A DNA stretch of 64,000 bases from RPQJ01 sp963793675 (GTDB taxonomy: Bacteria > Pseudomonadota > Gammaproteobacteria > Steroidobacterales > Steroidobacteraceae): contig CAWCBA010000001.1 in NCBI GenBank assembly GCA_963793675.1, positions 124,001 to 188,000 of the forward strand, written 5' to 3'. The notes below the pieces were generated by a model. It did no database searches, was not told the DNA's origin, and saw nothing but the letters and a program-made list of their open reading frames with translations. The position numbers were made by a program, and so were the translations under genes. Below are positions 58,428 to 64,000 of this stretch, in pieces (position 1 is the stretch's first letter; every line of letters begins with the position of its first letter).

Positions 58428-59213
58428 TTAGGGGATCGGCTTGCGGAAACGGAAGATGAACTGGTCCGTCTTGCCGCGGATGGACTCGTCGAACACCAGC
58501 TTGGTGTGGTCGTCTGCGGGGTGCGCCAGCACTTTGCTCTCGCCGTCGAGTGCGAACCCGGCCTTGGCAAAGTCCCGCGTCACCAGCGCCGGGTCGATCC
58601 GGTGCAGCGTGTCCACCACTTTGGCAACGTCACCGCCCGGATTCGCGACGTGATCCTGCACGACGACCACGCCACCCGGCTTGAGCCCGGCGAAAAGCCG
58701 CTTGAGCAGTTCGTCCGGGTCGGTCCTGTTCCAGGAGCCGTCCTCCGGACGCCAGTACGCGTCGTGATAACTCATCACGAACAGCGCGGCATCGATCGAT
58801 GCCGGCGCCAACTGCAGGTCGTCCACCTCCGCGGTGATCTGCTGCACATTGCCGAGCCGTCCGTCTGCATAACGCTGGGCGATGCCCTTCTCCGCGAACT
58901 TGGCGTACGGCGGGTTGTTGTACGCGATCACCTGCCCCTTCACGCCGACCGTGCGGGCGAGGAGTTCAGTGTAGTAGCCACTGGCCGAGAACATGTCGGC
59001 CACCCGCATGCCGGGCGCGACTCCAAGGAATGCCAGCACTTCGGCCGGCCTGGCGACGGTGTCCCGATCGAGATCCGCCTTGGGGCGATCGGGACTGGCG
59101 ATGGCTGCCGCAACCGCGGCACTACTGGCGACGGCCGCGTCCACTGGATCGGCCGCTTGTGCGACCGGCCATGAAAATACCGTGCAGAGCACCAGGACCC
59201 GAAGTGCGTTCAT
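58428..59213 (-). CDS. secreted SAM-methyltransferase-like protein (COG4798 type), second copy
   Basis: The 261-residue product has a signal peptide (VLVLCTVFSWPVAQA). The methyltransferase-like core shows FLGVAPGMRVADMFSASGYYTELLARTVG (motif I), IDAALFVMSYHDAYW and LKPGGVVVVQDHVANPGG. It has the same domain plan as the protein at 44711-45577 but only low apparent identity. The predicted export is at odds with SAM use. It precedes the sulfotransferase-like gene on the same strand with a 42-base gap, so it may be part of the same operon. Confidence 0.8.
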   Translation of the reverse strand: MNALRVLVLCTVFSWPVAQAADPVDAAVASSAAVAAAIASPDRPKADLDRDTVARPAEVLAFLGVAPGMRVADMFSASGYYTELLARTVGVKGQVIAYNNPPYAKFAEKGIAQRYADGRLGNVQQITAEVDDLQLAPASIDAALFVMSYHDAYWRPEDGSWNRTDPDELLKRLFAGLKPGGVVVVQDHVANPGGDVAKVVDTLHRIDPALVTRDFAKAGFALDGESKVLAHPADDHTKLVFDESIRGKTDQFIFRFRKPIP

Positions 59214-59401
59214 GTCTGTCCCCCATCCTTGCCGGTTGTACCAAGCACGCGATGCTAGCCCCGGAATGGCAACGTGTCATGGCGCACGGCCGGTGTTTGC
59301 GTCGAGTCGAAGACATTGTGCGGTGAAGGGCCATCGCTGCATCCGCGCAAGGGCGCCGGGCGCAGGAGCCCGGCCGACGCGCGCCCGCCTGCCTCGCCCG
59401 C

Positions 59402-59824
59402 TCAGGACTGCGCGGCCTCGATTCCCGGAAAATTGAGTTCGATCATCAGCCCGTCCGGGTCTGCGACAAAGATCTGCAACAGACGAATCTCGGCGATGTA
59501 TCGCTTCCGGACCGGAATTCCCAGACTCGCGAGCCGGGATGCCAGGCCTTCAGGGTCCGTGCCCTGGAACGCAATGTGGTCGACCACGCCGGAATTGTTC
59601 CTGGCTGAATTCGCGGACGTACCCAAGTAGTAGAGCGGCGTTTCCGGAATTCCGTCGCACCCCATGTGGACCTGGATCTTGCCATTGACGCCGAGCCAGT
59701 AGCCCGGAAACGGCAGATCCGGTCGCGGCATGACCTCGAATCCCAGTGCCTCGCAATAGAAAGTCCGCGAGCGCTCGAGGTCCCTGGCCCTGACGAAAAA
59801 GTGATCGAGTCCGGTCAATGGCAT
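59402..59824 (-). CDS. VOC-family (glyoxalase/dioxygenase superfamily) protein
   Basis: The 140-residue protein has the paired beta-alpha-beta-beta-beta modules of the vicinal oxygen chelate fold: LDHFFVRARDLERSRTFYCEALGFEV, then VDHIAFQGTDPEGLASRLASLG and VADPDGLMIELNFPG. Metal-ligand candidates are H7 (LDH), H84-type His in VDHIAF and the Glu in MIELNF. Family members include lactoylglutathione lyase and ring-cleavage dioxygenases. I start at 59824, where the domain begins. The substrate is unknown. Confidence 0.82.
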   Translation of the reverse strand: MPLTGLDHFFVRARDLERSRTFYCEALGFEVMPRPDLPFPGYWLGVNGKIQVHMGCDGIPETPLYYLGTSANSARNNSGVVDHIAFQGTDPEGLASRLASLGIPVRKRYIAEIRLLQIFVADPDGLMIELNFPGIEAAQS

Positions 59825-60372
59825 GCTGTTCTCCGAACGGTGAAACCTGACCCCAGGCCCGACCGCAGGACGCTCGCGCTCCTGCGCCACTCACCACTCG
59901 CACCAGCAACATGAGTTGGGTGAATGCCGTCGTAGCTGCGATCCATGTGCGTCTCCTGGCGGGGGACGATAGCGGCCATCGGGCCCCCGCGCCAAGCCGA
60001 TCCTCGGTTCGGCTCGCACGCTGCCCTTATCGGGCCTTTTGCTCGGAACCGGATACAAAGGCTGCCGTGAACCGACGCAATGTGGTGTCCATCATCGTTT
60101 GCCCGAGCCCATGCTGCAGGTAGAAGGGCAGCGCATCGATCGATTTCAGTGACCCTTTGCGTACCGCATTCGTCGGTGCCCAGCTAATAGTGCGGGTCAA
60201 GGCCAGGCACATCTTTCCGAACTGCCCTCGCTACATTCACCCGATGTCGGCTCGAGGTTTATCCGAATATCCTCCCGAGCCCGGGCGGGCGCCGCCAGTC
60301 CCGGCATGGAAGGAGATGGAGTCCTTCAAGGATTACCTCCCGCGCATCGAGTGACGCGGCCGCCCCAGCCCG
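59825..60372. other. 548-base region without an intact gene
   Basis: Apart from the flavoprotein remnant at 60157-60354, no complete gene is seen. A minus-strand open frame (60027-60212, 61 codons) reads fairly protein-like in its middle but overlaps the remnant antisense and matches nothing I know. The base composition is somewhat less GC-rich than the flanks, consistent with eroding sequence. Confidence 0.5.
60157..60354 (+). pseudogene. C-terminal remnant of a pyridoxamine 5'-phosphate oxidase-like flavoprotein
   Basis: The frame LIVRVKARHIFPNCPRYIHPM followed by PPVPAWKEMESFKDYLPRIE and a stop resembles the conserved C-terminus of PPOX-fold FMN proteins (COG3576 type), where PNCPRYIH and P.PAWKR....D.LP recur. 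The FMN-binding N-terminal 150 residues are missing upstream; before about 60160 the frame has no family resemblance. I infer that a deletion left only the 3' end. Confidence 0.5.
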
Positions 60373-61197
60373 TCACGACAGGGCGCGATACAGCATCCGG
60401 GTCGCAACGACCAACAGGAAGGCACCGAAAGCGGCGGACAGCTTTCGTCGGTCGAGTGAGTGGGCCAGCTTCGCGCCAAACGGCGCGACCAGCCACGAGA
60501 TCGGCGCAACGAGCGCGAGACCGATCAGGCTGACGTAACCCACCGTCAACGGCGGCAACGCCGCTGCCTCGGCGGGATGAGCCAGCAGGTAACCGACCGT
60601 CGCGGGCAGTGCGATCCACAAGCCCAACAGCGCCGCGGTACCCACCGCCTTGTGCACCGGCTCGCCGCACAACGTCATGGTCGGCACGCTCAACGTGCCG
60701 CCGCCGATCCCCATCATCGCGGAGATCGAGCCGATGAACGCCGGGATCAGCGCTCCGGCGACGCCATCCGGCAGCGACTGGCGCAGCACCACGCGATCGA
60801 GCGGCAGCAGCATCTTGAGTGCGGACAGCAACGTCACCGTACCGAAGACTGCGGCAAGCACGTTGACCTTGACGTGCGCCGCGGCGAGCGAGCCCGCGAG
60901 TGCGCCGACGACGATCGGTACAGCCCAGCGTTTCACGACCGCGAAGTCGACGGAGTTGCGGCTCGCATGGGCTCGCGAGGATGCGATGGCCGTGGGCACG
61001 ATGGTCGCCATGGAGGTGGCGACTGCAATGTGCAGCGAGACGGCGTGACCGACGCCCGCGGCGCCGAGGGCAAGGTCGAGCGCCGGCACCAGCACGATGC
61101 CCCCGCCCACGCCGAGCAGCCCCGCGATCAGTCCACCTGCGGCGCCGGCAGCGACGAGCGCTGCGATCACCGGCAGCCAGGTTGCGTACGCTTCCAT
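60373..61197 (-). CDS. TauE/SafE-family membrane permease
   Basis: The 274-residue protein has eight hydrophobic segments in two repeats, each opening with a glycine motif: GLIAGLLGVGGGIVLVPALDLALG (about 20-43) and SISAMMGIGGGTLSVPTMTL (about 155-174). TauE/SafE proteins are proposed anion exporters, for example of sulfite or sulfoacetate. The start MEAYATWLP at 61197 fits the family. An upstream in-frame ATG at 61224 would add nine polar residues. It is divergent from the ThDP enzyme gene with a 146-base gap, so both may share regulation. Confidence 0.83.
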   Translation of the reverse strand: MEAYATWLPVIAALVAAGAAGGLIAGLLGVGGGIVLVPALDLALGAAGVGHAVSLHIAVATSMATIVPTAIASSRAHASRNSVDFAVVKRWAVPIVVGALAGSLAAAHVKVNVLAAVFGTVTLLSALKMLLPLDRVVLRQSLPDGVAGALIPAFIGSISAMMGIGGGTLSVPTMTLCGEPVHKAVGTAALLGLWIALPATVGYLLAHPAEAAALPPLTVGYVSLIGLALVAPISWLVAPFGAKLAHSLDRRKLSAAFGAFLLVVATRMLYRALS

Positions 61198-61343
61198 TGG
61201 TCTCGATTCATCGTGGAAAACCACACAATTCTAGGGACTGGGGGCGGGCGGCACTACGGCTCAAACACGGCGCGGTATAGTGACGGGCCAACTATACATG
61301 TCCGCGACGAACGGCCGGCGGACGCGGGGACGAGGACACAGCC

Positions 61344-63098
61344 ATGAGCGAAACCAGCGGCGGAGCAGTGCTTGCGCGCATGCTCCAGGCAGAGGGCGTC
61401 GAAAAAGTATTCGGCATCATCGACGGCACGTACTTCGGCTTCTACTCGAACCTGCACAAGCTCGGCATCGAGATCGTCACGCCGCGACACGAGACCTGCG
61501 CCGCGCACATGGCCGGCGCCTACGCGCGCCTCACCGGCAAGCTCGGTGTCTGCATGGCCAGCAACGGGCCAGGCGTGGCGAACCTGCTGCCCGGCCTGGT
61601 CGTGGAGAACGCGGAAGGCAATCGCGTGCTCGCGATCACGAGTTGCCGCCGCCCGCAGATCGTTTATCCGGACCGCGGCGGCGCCTATCAGGCATTCGAC
61701 CAGGTCGGCGCGATCAAGCACTTCGCGAAGTGGAGCAACGCGGTCGTCTCGTTCGATCGCGTCGCCGAACTCGGCCGCACCGCCATCCGCAACTGCTGGG
61801 AAGGACGACCGGGTGTCGTGCACCTCGACGTGCCCGAAACGATCATGAACGGCAAGGTGAAGGCGGACGTCGCCATCTGGCAGCCGCAGCAGTTCCGGAA
61901 CACGCACGCGATCGTGCCTGCGCCGGACCAGGTCGCGCAGGCCGCCGACATGCTGGCCGCGGCTGATCTGCCGATCATCCACGCCGGCAGCGGCGTGATC
62001 CACGCGGCGGCCTACGACGAACTGCGCCGCGTCGCCGAAGCGCTGCACGCGCCCGTGACGACCAGCTGGGCCGGCCGCGGTGTACTGCCCGAGACGAATC
62101 CGCTCGCCATCCCGATGGCGCTCATCAAGCTCAACAACGAGGTGCGCAACGACGCCGACCTCGTGCTGGTCGTTGGCTCGCGCCTCGGCGAAACCGACTG
62201 GTGGGGCAAGGCCCCGAACTGGCGGCACCCGTCCGAGCAGAAGATGATCCAGGTGGACATCGACGGCCACGTCCTCGGCGCCAACAAGCCTGCGACGCTC
62301 GCCGTGCTCGCAGACGCCAGGCTGTTCCTGGCCGCGCTGGCCACCGAACTCGAGAGCCGCAAGGCCCGCATGAACCTGGACTCACGCCGGCGACAGGTCG
62401 CGAAGTACCACGAGACCATCCGCAGCGAGCGCGCGAAGCTCGACGAGAAACTGCAGGACATGGCCGTGCCCATGAATCCGGCGCACGTCGCGCACGTCTG
62501 CCAGCAGGTCTTCCCGGAAGGCACGACGTTGGTCGCCGACGGCGGCAACACGGCGGTGTGGGCGATGTTCTTCCACGAGATGCGGGTGCCGAACACGCTG
62601 CTCTCGACGTTCAAGTTCGGCATGCTCGGCGCCGGCGTTGCACAGGCCACGGGCGCGGCCGTGGCGCGGCCGGGCAAGCCGGTCTGCTGCATCATCGGCG
62701 ACGGCGCGATGGGATTCCATCCGCAGGAGATCGAGACCGCGGTGCGCAATGGCCTGCAGGTGATCTTCCTCGTGCTCTGCGACAAGCAGTGGGGCATGGT
62801 GAAGATGAACCAGCAGTTCGCGCTCAAGCCGCTCAAGACACTCATCAAGAAGTCGCTCGGACCCGACGAGACGATCAAGGCCGACCTCGGCGAGATCCGC
62901 TTCGACAAGCTGGCCGAGTCGATGGGAGCCCACGGCGAACGCGTGGCCGACCCGCGCGAGCTGCGGCCTGCGCTCGAACGCGCGCTCGCGACCGGCGGCC
63001 CGGCGGTGATTCACGTCGACGTCGACCCGGTCAAGCACATGTGGGCGCCGGGACTCATGTACTTCAAGGACATGCACCTCGAGCCCAGGGGCAAATGA
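61344..63098 (+). CDS. thiamine diphosphate-dependent acetolactate synthase-like enzyme
   Basis: The 584-residue protein has the three domains of the acetolactate synthase/pyruvate oxidase superfamily. The N-terminal domain has the catalytic ThDP-activating Glu in TPRHETCAAHMAGAYARLTGK (about residue 50) and NGPGVANLL. The central Rossmann-type domain follows (LPIIHAGSGVIHAAAYDELRRVAEAL, DLVLVVGSRLGETDWW). The C-terminal ThDP site starts GDGAMGFHPQEIETAVRNGLQVIFLVLCDKQWGM, with CD where NN is usual. It may condense or decarboxylate a 2-oxoacid. It is not clearly IlvB (no adjacent small subunit), and the product is unknown. Its stop overlaps the next ATG. Confidence 0.82.
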   Translation: MSETSGGAVLARMLQAEGVEKVFGIIDGTYFGFYSNLHKLGIEIVTPRHETCAAHMAGAYARLTGKLGVCMASNGPGVANLLPGLVVENAEGNRVLAITSCRRPQIVYPDRGGAYQAFDQVGAIKHFAKWSNAVVSFDRVAELGRTAIRNCWEGRPGVVHLDVPETIMNGKVKADVAIWQPQQFRNTHAIVPAPDQVAQAADMLAAADLPIIHAGSGVIHAAAYDELRRVAEALHAPVTTSWAGRGVLPETNPLAIPMALIKLNNEVRNDADLVLVVGSRLGETDWWGKAPNWRHPSEQKMIQVDIDGHVLGANKPATLAVLADARLFLAALATELESRKARMNLDSRRRQVAKYHETIRSERAKLDEKLQDMAVPMNPAHVAHVCQQVFPEGTTLVADGGNTAVWAMFFHEMRVPNTLLSTFKFGMLGAGVAQATGAAVARPGKPVCCIIGDGAMGFHPQEIETAVRNGLQVIFLVLCDKQWGMVKMNQQFALKPLKTLIKKSLGPDETIKADLGEIRFDKLAESMGAHGERVADPRELRPALERALATGGPAVIHVDVDPVKHMWAPGLMYFKDMHLEPRGK

Positions 63099-64000
63099 AC
63101 GAACTCGATGCGGTCCGGCTGAACTTCAGCCCGGAGTCGCTGGTCGCGCTCGACGTCATCCTGGCGTTGGTGCTGTTCGGCGTCGCGCTCGACATGCGCG
63201 TGGCCGACTTCAAGGGCATCCTGATCGCGCCGCGCGGGACGCTGATCGGTTTGTTCGCGCACTCGGTGCTGCTGCCCGCCGTTGCGTTCGCGCTCACGAT
63301 GATCCTGAGGCCCACGCCGAGCATCGCGCTCGGCATGATCCTGGTGGCGTCGTGCCCGAGCGGCAACATCTCGAACTTCCTCGTCAACTACGGACACGGC
63401 AACACGGCGCTGTCGGTCACGATCGCGGCGTTCTCGATGCTCGGGTCGATCGTGTTCACGCCTTTCAACCTCTCGTTCTGGGGCCAGCTCAACCCCTACA
63501 CGCGCCCGATCCTGCACGCGGTGACGCTGAGCCCGTGGCAGGTCTTCGGCACGATCGTCGTGCTGCTCGCGATCCCGACCGCGCTCGGCATGTACACGGC
63601 GCACCACTGGCCCGCACTGGCGACAACGCATCCGCGGCCCGTTTCGCGCGCTGTCCCTGGCGTTCTTCGCGGTCTTCGTGGTCGGCGCGTTGGTCGTGAA
63701 CTGGGACTTCTTCCTCAGGTACGTCGAACGGGTCGTGCTGTTCGTCTTCCTGCTGAACGCCTTCGCCCTGCTGACGGGATACCTGACGGCGAAGGCGGCG
63801 CGACTGCCCGAGGCCGACCGGCGCGCGGTCGCGCTCGAGGTCGGCATCCAGAACTCGGGGTTCGGCCTGGTGCTGGTGTTCAACTTCTTCGGCGGCCTGG
63901 GCGGCATGGCGATCGTGGCGGCGTGGTGGGGCATCTGGCACATCGTCGTGGGCACGTCGCTCGCCACGTGGTGGCGCCGGCACCCGCCAACGCCGCTGCC
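63095..64000 (+). CDS. bile acid:sodium symporter (BASS) family transporter (one frame break; 3' end cut by window)
   Basis: The ATG overlaps the preceding stop (ATGA). Residues begin ESLVALDVILALVLFGVALDMRVADFKGIL, then LPAVAFALTMILRPTPSIALGMILVASCPSGNISNFLVNYGHGNTALSVTIAAFSMLGSI, the BASS signature with the ion-binding region. Near 63628 the frame shifts +1 and continues IRGPFRALSLAFFAVFVVGALVVNWDFFLRY and LEVGIQNSGFGLVLVFNFFGG, to the end of the window without a stop. About 300 residues are visible, with the last residues probably missing. These sodium-coupled carriers import organic anions, including bile acids and 2-keto acids. Confidence 0.87.
   Translation, partial: MNELDAVRLNFSPESLVALDVILALVLFGVALDMRVADFKGILIAPRGTLIGLFAHSVLLPAVAFALTMILRPTPSIALGMILVASCPSGNISNFLVNYGHGNTALSVTIAAFSMLGSIVFTPFNLSFWGQLNPYTRPILHAVTLSPWQVFGTIVVLLAIPTALGMYTAHHWPALATTHPRPVSRAVPGVLRGLRGRRVGRELGLLPQVRRTGRAVRLPAERLRPADGIPDGEGGATARGRPARGRARGRHPELGVRPGAGVQLLRRPGRHGDRGGVVGHLAHRRGHVARHVVAPAPANAAA

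Overview
The window is GC-rich bacterial chromosome, densely coded on both strands, with many 1-4 base overlaps between successive genes. Gene content fits a free-living aerobic Gammaproteobacterium, possibly of the Steroidobacter/Xanthomonadales neighbourhood. That placement is inferred from gene types (nuo complex, hup hydrogenase, OmpW/OmpA-type porin, frmA-fghA, DUF885 and M16 peptidases, tannase) and not from a marker gene. I see no rRNA, convincing tRNA, CRISPR array, insertion sequence, phage gene or replication origin.

Layout. 0-2.6 kb: end of the nuo operon (nuoM, cut by the window edge, then nuoN). 2.6-5.1 kb: a cyclic-nucleotide-binding protein, a thioesterase, a VanX-type dipeptidase and two small membrane proteins. 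5.2-13.5 kb: acyl-CoA dehydrogenase and acyl-CoA synthetase (divergent), then a run of tannase/feruloyl esterase, ABC exporter, acetyltransferase and M81 hydrolase with overlapping or closely spaced ends. 13.5-21.6 kb: a universal stress protein, a TRAP transporter (P, Q, M), and a divergent operon of a glutamine-synthetase-like ligase, an aldehyde dehydrogenase and an iron alcohol dehydrogenase. Together these look like an uptake and gamma-glutamylation route for an amine or amino alcohol. 21.6-22.8 kb: a cation/proton antiporter. 22.8-29.2 kb: an uptake [NiFe]-hydrogenase operon (hupS, hupL, hupC, hupD, hupG, hupH, and a rubredoxin-HupJ fusion), whose small subunit carries the six-cysteine signature of oxygen-tolerant enzymes. 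29.4-34.6 kb: a beta-propeller protein, a DUF481 protein, transaldolase and a large MscS channel. 34.6-39.9 kb: an NAD(P)-binding protein, a pair of M16 peptidase genes and a DUF885 peptidase.

40.1-44.6 kb: a four-gene 2-oxoacid:acceptor oxidoreductase operon whose last gene fuses a GltD-like flavoprotein to a ferredoxin domain. It is followed by an inverted array of 9-bp repeats filling the gap to the next, convergent gene. 44.7-53.7 kb: a secreted methyltransferase-like protein, an OmpW-OmpA fusion, a two-domain M16 peptidase, a DUF2891 protein, a WYL regulator and a PhoX-like protein. 53.8-56.6 kb: a secreted VNGS-repeat protein and the glutathione-dependent formaldehyde pathway (frmA, fghA). 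56.7-64 kb: a branched-chain aminotransferase coupled to a sulfotransferase-like gene, a second secreted methyltransferase-like protein, a VOC protein, a broken FMN-flavoprotein remnant, a TauE-type transporter, and a ThDP enzyme coupled to a BASS-family transporter cut by the window edge.

About thirty single-base reading-frame breaks interrupt otherwise well-conserved genes, most of them explained by one extra base. They cluster, with about nine between 31.2 and 32.8 kb. I read them mainly as assembly indels and annotate each gene across its breaks, giving approximate break positions.
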